From Desulfuromonadales bacterium (GTDB taxonomy: Bacteria > Desulfobacterota > Desulfuromonadia > Desulfuromonadales > BM103): a stretch of DNA of 17,261 nucleotides. Below the pieces are notes generated by a model. It made no database searches. It saw nothing but the letters and a program-made list of their open reading frames with translations, and had not been told where the DNA came from. Where the stretch lies: NCBI GenBank assembly GCA_030614505.1, contig JAUWTX010000017.1, positions 1 to 17,261 on the forward strand, in the 5' to 3' direction. The first letter of the stretch is position 1, and each line of letters begins with the position of its first letter. This document shows, in pieces, positions 6,985 to 13,642 of this stretch. The translations under genes were made by a program, and so were the position numbers.

Positions 6985-7947
6985 ATGTCTAAACAGCTAC
7001 TTCGTATCGGTACTCGCGCCAGCGCACTGGCTCTCTGGCAAGCCGACTGGGTCAAATCAGAACTGGAAAAACGTTATCCAGGGATGGAAGTCACCCTGAC
7101 CAAAATCAAAACTCAGGGCGACAAGATTCTTGACGTTCCACTGGCAATGGTTGGCGGCAAGGGCCTCTTTGTCAAGGAGATCGAGGAAGCGATGCTGCGC
7201 GACGAGATCGATATCGCCGTTCATTCGATGAAAGACGTGCCGACTATCTTCCCCGAGGGATTGGCCCTGCGGTGCATCACCGAGCGCGAAGATTGCCGGG
7301 ACATCGTTATTCTTCGCCCAGGCGTAAAATCCTGGAGGGATCTCCCCCAGGGCGCCCGCATCGGCACCAGCGCTTTGCGTCGCAAAGCACAGCTGCTGCA
7401 CATCCGGCCCGACTTGCAGATGGTCGACATCCGCGGCAACGTCCAGACTCGCATCAAAAAACTCACCGACGAAAACCTCGATGCCATAATCCTCGCTGCT
7501 GCAGGTATGCATCGTCTCGGCTATACCAAGCAGATCGGTGAATACCTGTCGGTCAATGTTTCGATTCCGGCCATCGGCCAGGGCGCTCTCGGCATCGAAA
7601 GCCGTATCGACGATGACGAGACCAACGAGTTGATCGACTTCTTCAACCATCCGGAATCCGACTGGGCAGTACGCGCCGAACGGGCCTTCCTCAAGCGCCT
7701 TGAGGGCGGATGCCAGGTACCGATCGCCTGTCATGGCACTGTCGAAGGTGAAACCTTGACGTTGACCGGCTTCGTCGCCGACTGTGAAGGCGTCCACTGC
7801 CTGAAAAAAACCATTGAGGGTTCTGTTCATGACGCAGAGAAGATAGGCACCTCACTTGGCGACGACCTGCTCATCCAGGGTGCCGGCAAGATTCTCAACG
7901 AGGTTTATCAGCACGAAACTTTCAACGTTGGCAAAGAGGAAGTTTAA
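6985..7947 (+). CDS. hemC: Porphobilinogen deaminase (hydroxymethylbilane synthase)
   Basis: Polymerises four porphobilinogens into hydroxymethylbilane on a covalently bound dipyrromethane cofactor. 320 residues. Conserved features in order: RIGTRASALALWQADWV (7-23), KIKTQGDKILD (40-50), catalytic D84 in HSMKDVPT, REDCRDIVI, IGTSALRRKAQL, DIRGNVQTRI, IPAIGQGALGIE, and cofactor-binding C243 in GGCQVPIACH. AAGGAG lies 8 bases before the ATG. The gene ends 11 bases before the GTG start of hemD, and a 7-bp-period repeat tract begins at the first base after its stop codon. Confidence 0.98.
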   Translation: MSKQLLRIGTRASALALWQADWVKSELEKRYPGMEVTLTKIKTQGDKILDVPLAMVGGKGLFVKEIEEAMLRDEIDIAVHSMKDVPTIFPEGLALRCITEREDCRDIVILRPGVKSWRDLPQGARIGTSALRRKAQLLHIRPDLQMVDIRGNVQTRIKKLTDENLDAIILAAAGMHRLGYTKQIGEYLSVNVSIPAIGQGALGIESRIDDDETNELIDFFNHPESDWAVRAERAFLKRLEGGCQVPIACHGTVEGETLTLTGFVADCEGVHCLKKTIEGSVHDAEKIGTSLGDDLLIQGAGKILNEVYQHETFNVGKEEV

Positions 7948-7989
7948 GCGAGTCGCGAGTGAAAGGTGAAAAGGGAAAAGTAAAAAACC
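7948..7989 (+). repeat. Degenerate heptamer tract at the hemC/hemD junction
   Basis: Immediately after the hemC stop the sequence can be cut into six 7-base units: GCGAGTC, GCGAGTG, AAAGGTG, AAAAGGG, AAAAGTA, AAAAACC. Neighbouring units share most positions while drifting along the tract. The hemD GTG start lies at the end of unit 2, and units 3-6 encode the first residues of HemD. Confidence 0.65.
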
Positions 7990-8780
7990 AACCTCTTTTC
8001 GGACGTCGGGTACTGGTTACCCGCACCGCCGAGCAGGCATCAGAGTTGACTGATGCCCTGACTGAACTTGGTGCTGAACCGGTCGTAGTACCCACGATCG
8101 AGATCGTTCCCCCGCTGTCTTTTGACGAGCTTGACAAGGCAATCAAGCAACTCGAGCAGATCGACTATCTGCTGCTGACCTCGGTCAACGCTGTTACCGC
8201 CTTTTTTGACCGTCTAACGGCACAAGGACACGACGCCCACGCATTGGCCGGTCTGCAAACAGTGGTCGTCGGCCCGAAGAGTGCAGAAGCCCTCGAATTG
8301 CACGGTGTTCGCGCAGACCTGATGCCGGAGGATTACCGTGCCGAAGGAGTGGTCGCACTGCTTAAAGACCGAGTTTCCGGCAAACGACTGCTCTATCCAA
8401 AAGCAGCTCTGGCCAGAAATCTGATTCCAACCGAATTAAGCGCTGCCGGTGGCAAGGTAATCGATCCTGTTGCCTATGCCAGCGCACCGCCAGATGACGC
8501 CGCCGGGAAACTGCAGCAGGCTCTTGCCGACGGACTTGACCTGCTGACCTTTACCGCGTCATCAACGGTACAGAATTTCGCTGATCTTCTCGACGCCGAG
8601 CATCTAGCACGGGCCAAACAGGTCCCGGTCGCCTCGATCGGTCCCTTAACCAGCGAGACGGCCAGGAAACTCGGCTTCAACGTCGTTATCGAGCCATCTG
8701 ACTCGACACTGGGTGATATGGTTGAAGCTATCAAAGATTACTTTTCCGGTACGCGAAACGAGGGACGAGGGACGCGATAG
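7959..8780 (+). CDS. hemD: Uroporphyrinogen-III synthase (stand-alone)
   Basis: Closes hydroxymethylbilane with inversion of ring D to give uroporphyrinogen III. 273 residues as a single HemD domain: LFGRRVLVTRTAEQASEL (13-30), LLLTSVNAVTAFFDRL, VVGPKSAEALELHGV, KRLLYPKAALARNLIP, DLLTFTASSTVQNF and VASIGPLTSETARKLGF, all typical of this poorly conserved family. The start is GTG 7959, the only plausible in-frame initiator; no clear Shine-Dalgarno is present. The first 11 residues (MKGEKGKVKNQ) and the last 11 (SGTRNEGRGTR) are encoded largely by heptamer repeats and look like additions to the usual domain limits. There is no fused CobA-type methyltransferase, which the Geobacter-type homologue often carries. 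Confidence 0.94.
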   Translation: MKGEKGKVKNQPLFGRRVLVTRTAEQASELTDALTELGAEPVVVPTIEIVPPLSFDELDKAIKQLEQIDYLLLTSVNAVTAFFDRLTAQGHDAHALAGLQTVVVGPKSAEALELHGVRADLMPEDYRAEGVVALLKDRVSGKRLLYPKAALARNLIPTELSAAGGKVIDPVAYASAPPDDAAGKLQQALADGLDLLTFTASSTVQNFADLLDAEHLARAKQVPVASIGPLTSETARKLGFNVVIEPSDSTLGDMVEAIKDYFSGTRNEGRGTR

Positions 8781-8826
8781 AATCTTTAAAAGATTTCCTC
8801 GTCCCTCGCCCCGCGTCCCTCGTACC
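8748..8826. repeat. Heptamer tracts forming a long inverted repeat at hemD/hemB
   Basis: Left arm: 7-base units ACGCGAA, ACGAGGG, ACGAGGG, ACGCGAT (8751-8778), covering the hemD 3' end and running into its TAG stop. Right arm: CCTCGTC, CCTCGCC, CCGCGTC, CCTCGTA (8797-8824). The arms are imperfect reverse complements, closed outside by GGTACG/CGTACC and at the tip by AATCTT-TAA-AAGATT. The transcript could fold into a hairpin of nearly 40 imperfect pairs ending 8 bases before the hemB ribosome binding site. Confidence 0.85.
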
Positions 8827-8834
8827 AAGCTTTT

Positions 8835-8841
8835 AAGGAGG
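8835..8841 (+). promoter_or_regulatory. Strong ribosome binding site that fixes the hemB start
   Basis: AAGGAGG at 8835-8841 lies 7 bases before ATG 8849. The in-frame TTG at 8843 is only one base away and can be excluded as the start. Confidence 0.9.
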
Positions 8842-8848
8842 TTTGAAT

Positions 8849-9820
8849 ATGTTCTTCCCCGAATACCGTGCCCGCCGCCTGCGCCGCAACGACACTATGC
8901 GCCGCATGGTCCGTGAGACCTTTCTGCGCGCTGATGACCTGATCTATCCGATGTTCTCCGCCTTCGGCAAAGACATCAAAAAAGAGATCGTTTCCATGCC
9001 CGGCATCTACCAGCAGTCGATCGAACATATCGTTGCCGAAGCCAAGGAAGTCTATGAGCTTGGCATCCCGGCGGTTATCCTCTTCGGCATCCCCGAAGAA
9101 AAAGACGCCCTCGGCCAGGACGCCTATTCAGACACCGGCATCATCCAGGAGACGATTCGAGCCATCAAGTCCGAGGTGCCGAAATTGCTGGTAATTACCG
9201 ATGTCTGCATGTGCGAGTACACCGACCACGGCCACTGTGGCGTAATCAAGGACGGTGACGTCGATAACGACGAGACTCTTAAGCTGCTCGCTGCGGAGGC
9301 TCTTTCCCACGCTCGCGCCGGCGCCGACATCGTCGCACCTTCCGACATGATGGACGGTCGCGTCGCCGTGATCCGCGAGATTCTCGATGCTAATGGCTTC
9401 TCACACATCCCGGTGATGAGTTACGCTGTCAAGTACTCCAGCGCCTACTACGGTCCCTTTCGCGATGCCGCCGAATCCACTCCGCAGTTCGGCGATCGCC
9501 GTAGCTATCAGATGGATCCGGCTAATCGCATTGAGGCTTTCCGCGAGGCGGAGCTCGACATCCAGGAATGCACTGATTTCCTCATGGTCAAACCGGCACT
9601 CGCCTATCTCGATATCCTGCGTGACCTCAAGGAGCGCTACAATCTGCCGCTAGTTGCCTACAACGTTTCTGGAGAATACTCGATGATCAAGGCCGCCGCA
9701 GAAAAAGGCTGGATCGACGGCGACCGGGTGATGATGGAAACCCTGGTCGGCATGAAACGCGCCGGCGCCGACCTGATTATCACTTATCACGCCAAGGAAG
9801 CGGCCAGGCTCCTAAGCTAA
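8849..9820 (+). CDS. hemB: Delta-aminolevulinic acid dehydratase (porphobilinogen synthase), zinc type
   Basis: Condenses two 5-aminolevulinates into porphobilinogen. 323 residues from ATG 8849. The zinc site is complete: C120, C122 and C130 in DVCMCEYTDHGHCG, which separates it from the Asp-rich magnesium/potassium type. The two active-site lysines are K195 (SYAVKYSSAYYGPFRDAAES) and the Schiff-base K248 (FLMVKPALAYLD). APSDMMDGRV is also typical. Last gene of the hem run; it makes the substrate of HemC, so hemACDB covers glutamyl-tRNA to uroporphyrinogen III apart from glutamate-1-semialdehyde aminotransferase (hemL), which is not in the window. A long hairpin just upstream may influence its translation or transcript stability. 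Confidence 0.98.
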   Translation: MFFPEYRARRLRRNDTMRRMVRETFLRADDLIYPMFSAFGKDIKKEIVSMPGIYQQSIEHIVAEAKEVYELGIPAVILFGIPEEKDALGQDAYSDTGIIQETIRAIKSEVPKLLVITDVCMCEYTDHGHCGVIKDGDVDNDETLKLLAAEALSHARAGADIVAPSDMMDGRVAVIREILDANGFSHIPVMSYAVKYSSAYYGPFRDAAESTPQFGDRRSYQMDPANRIEAFREAELDIQECTDFLMVKPALAYLDILRDLKERYNLPLVAYNVSGEYSMIKAAAEKGWIDGDRVMMETLVGMKRAGADLIITYHAKEAARLLS

Positions 9821-9823
9821 GAT

Positions 9824-9962
9824 GTGGCGGGTAGCGAGAAAGTCAAACCCTTTTAATTGTCGTGACGTGCCCTTGTTTCGCTAATGGCCTACAAACCTCA
9901 GCAATATTTTGGTAGATAGTTTTTGTTTTTTCGCGCCACGCGCCACCCGCCACGCGCTACCC
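9824..9962. repeat. Third heptamer tract and inverted repeat, hemB/M16 gap
   Basis: The 158-base gap holds GTGGCGGGTAGCG (9824-9836) and, at 9932-9959, the tandem 7-base units CGCGCCA, CGCGCCA, CCCGCCA, CGCGCTA. GTGGCGGGT (9824-9832) pairs perfectly with ACCCGCCAC (9945-9953), and GGTAGCG (9830-9836) with CGCTACC (9955-9961). Between the arms is an AT-rich stretch with a T-rich run (9919-9931) that could end hemB transcripts. No clear promoter for the M16 gene was found. Confidence 0.75.
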
Positions 9963-9978
9963 TGCACAAAGGTTTTCC

Positions 9979-11268
9979 ATGCAAGAATACCTCTGCAACA
10001 CCCTCGCCAACGGCCTGCGCGTCATCAGCGTGCCGATGCCACACCACCACAGCGCTGAAGTACTGGTCTACATCGGCGTCGGTGGTCGTTACGAAACCAG
10101 CCGAAAGGCCGGAGTCTCGCATTTTCTAGAGCACATGCTCTTCAAAGGCACGACAGATTTCCCCTCTGGGCTAGCCCTGGAGCGTGCCTTCGAGGCAGTT
10201 GGCGGTTCGGCCAATGCTGCCACCGACAGCGAAAACACCTGTTTCCACTCCCGCGTCCACCCGAATCATATCGCCGAAGGCATAGCCCTCTTCGGCTCGA
10301 TGATGCAGCGGCCGCTCTTCAGGGATATGGAGATGGAACGCCGGGTCATTCTCGAAGAGGCAATGGGCGACCTCAATGAATCCGGCCGCCAGATCAATTC
10401 CGATAATATCATCGCCACCCTGCTCTTTCCGAACCACCCATTAGGGAAACCAACTGTCGGCAATCGTCCCGCAATCGAACGTCTTACCCTGCGGCAACTA
10501 CAACAACACCACTCCACCTATTATACGCCGCACAATACGGTGTTGGCTGTGGCCGGTCCGGTCGATCACCAGCAGGTTGTGGCTGCGGCGGAAGAGTACT
10601 TTGGGAAATGGCAGGGCGACAAAGCGCCCGCCCCAAAAGCATGGTCTGGTTTTTCGGGGACAGAACGGTCGTTTCGATGGGTACGCGATGCCGGGTCACA
10701 GGTCAGCCTGCAACTGGCCTTCCTGCTGCCAGGACGCGACAGCGAACATGCCGTCAACCTGCGCGTGCTGCGCCGCCTGCTTGGCTGGGGGGGGATGAGT
10801 CGCCTGATGCTGCGTCTGCGTGAGGAATTGGGATTAACTTACGCCGTCGATGCGGCCCTCGGTCTCTATGCCGATGCCGGAACCCTGGCTATCGACCTGG
10901 CGGTTTCCACCGAGAACCTGGCCAAGGCCACCACGGCGATCCTTGAGATCTTCAACGAACTGCACGCCATCGAAGTTACCGATGACGAACTGAACCACAT
11001 TCTCAATTGCTACCGTTGTGACCTCGACTATTCTCGCGACCAGGTCGACGAGATGGCCCTGCGCTATGCCTGGGGAGAACTCACCGGTAGCCACCGTACC
11101 ATCGCCGATGATCTCGCAGGGATCGACAAGGTCACCGCCGCAGGTCTGCGCCAGACAGCCAGAGAGCTTCTCACCACCACCAACCTGCACGGTGCCATTG
11201 TCGGGCCCTACCGCACTCGCGACCGCAAAAAAGTAGAAACCATCATCGCCGCTTGGCAACCCAACTAA
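9979..11268 (+). CDS. M16-family zinc peptidase (mitochondrial-processing-peptidase-like)
   Basis: A 429-residue single-unit member of the M16B type, the usual size. The inverted zinc motif HFLEH is at residues 48-52 (ligands H48 and H52, base E51) and the distal ligand is E127 in RRVILEEA, 74 residues on, as the family expects. Other family stretches: FEAVGGSANAATDSENT, SRLMLRLREELGLTYAVD, and a second weaker half without a zinc site. No signal peptide, so it is probably cytosolic; bacterial relatives degrade peptides or process small proteins, and the substrate is unknown. The ribosome binding site is a modest AAAGG 6 bases before ATG. A G8 run at 10787-10794 encodes part of LGWGGMSRL. The gene closes with a terminator 10 bases later and could be co-transcribed with hemB. 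Confidence 0.93.
   Translation: MQEYLCNTLANGLRVISVPMPHHHSAEVLVYIGVGGRYETSRKAGVSHFLEHMLFKGTTDFPSGLALERAFEAVGGSANAATDSENTCFHSRVHPNHIAEGIALFGSMMQRPLFRDMEMERRVILEEAMGDLNESGRQINSDNIIATLLFPNHPLGKPTVGNRPAIERLTLRQLQQHHSTYYTPHNTVLAVAGPVDHQQVVAAAEEYFGKWQGDKAPAPKAWSGFSGTERSFRWVRDAGSQVSLQLAFLLPGRDSEHAVNLRVLRRLLGWGGMSRLMLRLREELGLTYAVDAALGLYADAGTLAIDLAVSTENLAKATTAILEIFNELHAIEVTDDELNHILNCYRCDLDYSRDQVDEMALRYAWGELTGSHRTIADDLAGIDKVTAAGLRQTARELLTTTNLHGAIVGPYRTRDRKKVETIIAAWQPN
10787..10794 (+). repeat. G8 homopolymer inside the M16 peptidase gene
   Basis: Eight consecutive G in the codons TGG-GGG-GGG-ATG (Trp-Gly-Gly-Met). The frame is intact at eight; a change of one base would truncate or scramble the second half of the peptidase. 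Confidence 0.9.
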
Positions 11269-11277
11269 CAGAAATAC

Positions 11278-11310
11278 TGCATACCGCCAATTACTCTGGT
11301 AGCATTTTTT
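11278..11310 (+). terminator. Rho-independent terminator after the M16 gene
   Basis: TGCATACC (11278-11285, one bulged A) pairs with GGTAGCA (11298-11304), with a 12-base loop, and is followed directly by six T (11305-11310). It separates the hem/M16 transcript from the next operon. Confidence 0.7.
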
Positions 11311-11339
11311 GAGCGTTTGTTCATTTTGCTGATAGCAGG

Positions 11340-11348
11340 TGGTATAAT
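11340..11348 (+). promoter_or_regulatory. Extended -10 promoter for the four-gene envelope operon
   Basis: TGGTATAAT at 11340-11348 is a perfect TATAAT with the extended TGn element. The best -35 at 17-base spacing is a poor TTCATT (11320-11325), as is usual for extended -10 promoters. It lies just after a terminator and predicts a start near 11355 with a leader of about 90 bases. It overlaps ATG 11347, so that ATG would not be on the transcript. Confidence 0.65.
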
Positions 11349-11442
11349 GTTCAACACAAGAATGATTTCAGGGTCTTGCTTCTGTTTGCCTGGCAAGCCT
11401 CCAACATTCTCCGAATTGTTTTCTCCAGATATGCAGGTGTCT

Positions 11443-12393
11443 ATGTCTCCAGTCGAAAGTATCTATCTCCAGCATTCTTCGCCGGTTCGGACAACCCTTG
11501 TCCAGATCCTCTTCTTCACCTGCGTTCTTATTCTCATAGCATCACCGCTCTACGCTATCGATCAGGACCGGTTAAGCTCCACTCGCAACAGCATCCTCGC
11601 CCTCGACAGCGCCCGGAAGACAGCTTTGCTCGAACTTGAAGAGATATCTTCATCCACCAGAGAAGCGTCTGATTACAAAGACTTCATCGTTTATCTCAAT
11701 ACCAGGATTGTCTCCTACTGCATAGAACTCGCGGAACAGGGTGGTGCGGTTGCGCTGGAAGGGCTGCCGTGTCCCGCTAGCCCGATGATGACTGGTACCG
11801 GGGAACCACAGGACTCCCCGGGAGAGGCAATCTTTTATACTACTGGATCAGGCCCTGCCATGGGGTCAGGTACAGGGGATGCCAGGACCCAGGCTGAAAA
11901 AACTTCAGCGCTCGACGGAGACTTCCTCGCGGCTCTGGGCGACTTCGACGAAATGCTCCTGAAGGAAGAAGGAAGAGTTGCCGCCAGAGTGCCCCGCCAG
12001 AGGGAATCCGGCACCTCCGGCCAGGCGGGTACACCCGGAGGTGCCGGAGCCTCAGGTGAAGCAGGGGAGACCGGTTCCGGGGAAGCCGGCGGGCAAAGTG
12101 CGGGGGCCGAAAGCGATGCGATTGCCAACGGCAGCTCTGAAAGCCAATCCGACCGATCTGGAGCCGCACCCGGTACACAGGGCAAAGTCGGGGGGACACA
12201 GAGCAGTGACGGGGCTGGACATGCAGACATAGACCATTCTAAATATGGTGCTCCCGGCGGCAAACTGCCGCCGCCGGAGGATGACGACATCGTTGCCCGA
12301 CAGCTGCGTGAAGCGGCCAAAAAAGAACCTGACCCTGAGTTAAAGAAGAAACTCTGGGAGGAATACTGGAAATACAAAGGCGTAAGCAAATAA
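11443..12393 (+). CDS. Secreted protein with collagen-like Gly-X-Y run and charged C-terminal tail
   Basis: Not recognised. From ATG 11443 it has 316 residues. Residues 17-38 are a hydrophobic export signal ending SPLYA, with cleavage likely before IDQDR. Residues 40-110 are mostly helical with two cysteines (C93, C110 in GLPCP). Residues 190-213 are eight consecutive Gly-X-Y triplets (GTS GQA GTP GGA GAS GEA GET GSG), a collagen-like stretch within a wider Gly/Ser-rich disordered region (about 185-250). Residues 275-316 are a charged helical tail (DDIVARQLREAAKKEPDPEL, KKLWEEYWKYK). The frame is open further upstream to 11317, but the extended -10 at 11340-11348 argues for a downstream start; ATG 11431 is the main alternative, and 11443 has a weak AGGTG. 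First gene of the operon leading to the lipoprotein, TPR and FHA-PEGA-SUMF1 genes. Confidence 0.72.
   Translation: MSPVESIYLQHSSPVRTTLVQILFFTCVLILIASPLYAIDQDRLSSTRNSILALDSARKTALLELEEISSSTREASDYKDFIVYLNTRIVSYCIELAEQGGAVALEGLPCPASPMMTGTGEPQDSPGEAIFYTTGSGPAMGSGTGDARTQAEKTSALDGDFLAALGDFDEMLLKEEGRVAARVPRQRESGTSGQAGTPGGAGASGEAGETGSGEAGGQSAGAESDAIANGSSESQSDRSGAAPGTQGKVGGTQSSDGAGHADIDHSKYGAPGGKLPPPEDDDIVARQLREAAKKEPDPELKKKLWEEYWKYKGVSK
12010..12081 (+). repeat. Collagen-like Gly-X-Y coding repeat
   Basis: A Gly codon every 9 bases, eight times in register (12010, 12019 and so on to 12073). The Gly codons vary (GGC, GGT, GGA, GGG), so the regularity sits in the protein rather than in copied DNA units. 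Confidence 0.7.
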
Positions 12394-12409
12394 GGAGAAT
12401 AACCGAGCA

Positions 12410-13633
12410 ATGAACAGATTCTTCGTGCTGCTTGCAGCACTCCTGATGCTGTCCGGCTGCGCCACCTTGAGGCATGAAGTTCCGGATCGGGTGAAGCCGG
12501 TCGTCGCGACCCAAGAACTTGACAGCTCGGAATTGCTCGATGTAGCAATCGTCGTCTTTGATTCAAAGAAATTGACAGACAAGGAGGTCAGAAAGTTGGG
12601 CCTGTCTGAAGAAATCCGACAGGCCGAAGAGCGCTATATCCCGATCCACCTCAAGTACACCATGCAAAGAACCGGACTCTGGGGCGCCGTGCGAGTTATT
12701 CCAGGTGAGAGCGACGCCCATATCCAGGTTCGTGGAACTATCACCCATTCGGATGGTGAGCGCTTAAGCCTCGATATCGAGGCTTACGATTCCCGCGGTA
12801 TCCAATGGTTTGAGGAATCCTATTCTGAAACCCTTACACCGTCTGAATACCACGGCCTCTCCCCCGGAGAGAAAGACCCCTTCCAGGACCTTTACAACAC
12901 CATTGCCAATGAGCTGGCAGAGCATCGGAGCCAATTGTCTGTCGATGATATTCGTGAAATCCAGCAGATCTCCGAACTCCGCATCGCCCAGGATATGGCT
13001 GAGGATGCTTTCGCAGGACATCTCTCCCGCGACGAAGATGGCCTTTATTCGCTGGTCCGATTGCCGGTTGAGGACGATCCCATGCTCAAGCGGGTACATG
13101 CCGTACAAGTGCGTGATGACATGCTGGTCGACACCATAAACAGTTATTACGAGATCTATTATAATGACCTCTGGCAGCCCTACGGGGACTGGCGGAAGCT
13201 CTACAGCGAAGAGCTCACAGCGCTGAAGGAAGTTGAGAAACAGGCTCTGATCCGCCAACTGTTCGGCCTCGCTGCTATTGCCGGTGGTGTTGCTCTTAGC
13301 ACCAGCAACAATAGTGTCTCCCATTCGGGCCTTCCCGGGGTGATGATCGCTGGCGGTGCAGCCGCAATCTACAGCGGGTTCCAAAAGCGGGAGGAGACCA
13401 GGATCCACAAAGAGGTGATTGAAGAGCTCAATATATCCTTCACAGCTGAAGCGGAACCCTTGGTCGTGGAGGTGGTAGGCGAAACCGTCAGGCTCACCGG
13501 ATCAGCCGAGGAACAGTACCGGACGTGGCGTAAGATGCTACGGGACATCTACGCTTCGGAGACTGGTTTGCCCCTTGATTCAGACGGAGAGGATACGAAC
13601 CAGACAACCGAGCCCTCCTCAGGAGTCAGGTGA
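12410..13633 (+). CDS. Outer-membrane-type lipoprotein, function unknown
   Basis: 407 residues. A type II signal peptide with lipobox MLSGC (lipidated C17) and Ala at +2 points to the outer membrane rather than inner-membrane retention. Residues 43-145 form a mixed alpha/beta domain (DVAIVVFDSKKLTDKEV, RYIPIHLKYTMQRTGLWGAV, GTITHSDGERLSLDIEAYD) reminiscent of envelope lipoproteins that combine or present small beta domains; I cannot name the family. Residues 160-285 are helical and charged. Residues 284-322 contain two short Gly/Ala-rich hydrophobic stretches (LFGLAAIAGGVAL, GVMIAGGAAAIYSGF) separated by a polar loop, like a glycine-zipper hairpin that could insert in or lie along a membrane. 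The TAA of the preceding gene is part of TAAGGAG, which serves as ribosome binding site with a rather long 12-base spacing. The TPR gene follows after 9 bases. Confidence 0.85.
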   Translation: MNRFFVLLAALLMLSGCATLRHEVPDRVKPVVATQELDSSELLDVAIVVFDSKKLTDKEVRKLGLSEEIRQAEERYIPIHLKYTMQRTGLWGAVRVIPGESDAHIQVRGTITHSDGERLSLDIEAYDSRGIQWFEESYSETLTPSEYHGLSPGEKDPFQDLYNTIANELAEHRSQLSVDDIREIQQISELRIAQDMAEDAFAGHLSRDEDGLYSLVRLPVEDDPMLKRVHAVQVRDDMLVDTINSYYEIYYNDLWQPYGDWRKLYSEELTALKEVEKQALIRQLFGLAAIAGGVALSTSNNSVSHSGLPGVMIAGGAAAIYSGFQKREETRIHKEVIEELNISFTAEAEPLVVEVVGETVRLTGSAEEQYRTWRKMLRDIYASETGLPLDSDGEDTNQTTEPSSGVR

Positions 13634-13642
13634 GGCCTGCCG

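Noticed and set aside
7057..7830. 257-residue open frame on the - strand across hemC
   Set aside because: It is wholly antisense to a certain hemC gene and has no recognisable domain. It is a product of codon bias on the opposite strand.
8797..8826. Rho-independent terminator at hemD/hemB
   Set aside because: The hairpin has no downstream T-run and ends just before a strong hemB ribosome binding site, so the operon most likely continues.
8843..8851. TTG 8843 as the hemB start
   Set aside because: It is one base from the Shine-Dalgarno, whereas ATG 8849 has ideal 7-base spacing and matches the family N-terminus.
7948..9962. CRISPR-like array in the hem junction repeats
   Set aside because: The units are 7 bases and contiguous, without spacers of constant length. 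They are tandem heptamers, not CRISPR.
11835..12566. 243-residue open frame on the - strand over the collagen-like and lipoprotein genes
   Set aside because: Pro/Ser/Arg-rich low-complexity translation is what GC-rich Gly codons give in reverse. It spans two better-supported genes and their junction.
12764..13408. 214-residue - strand frame inside the lipoprotein gene
   Set aside because: No domain or ribosome binding site, and it lies entirely within a gene with a clear lipobox and operon context.
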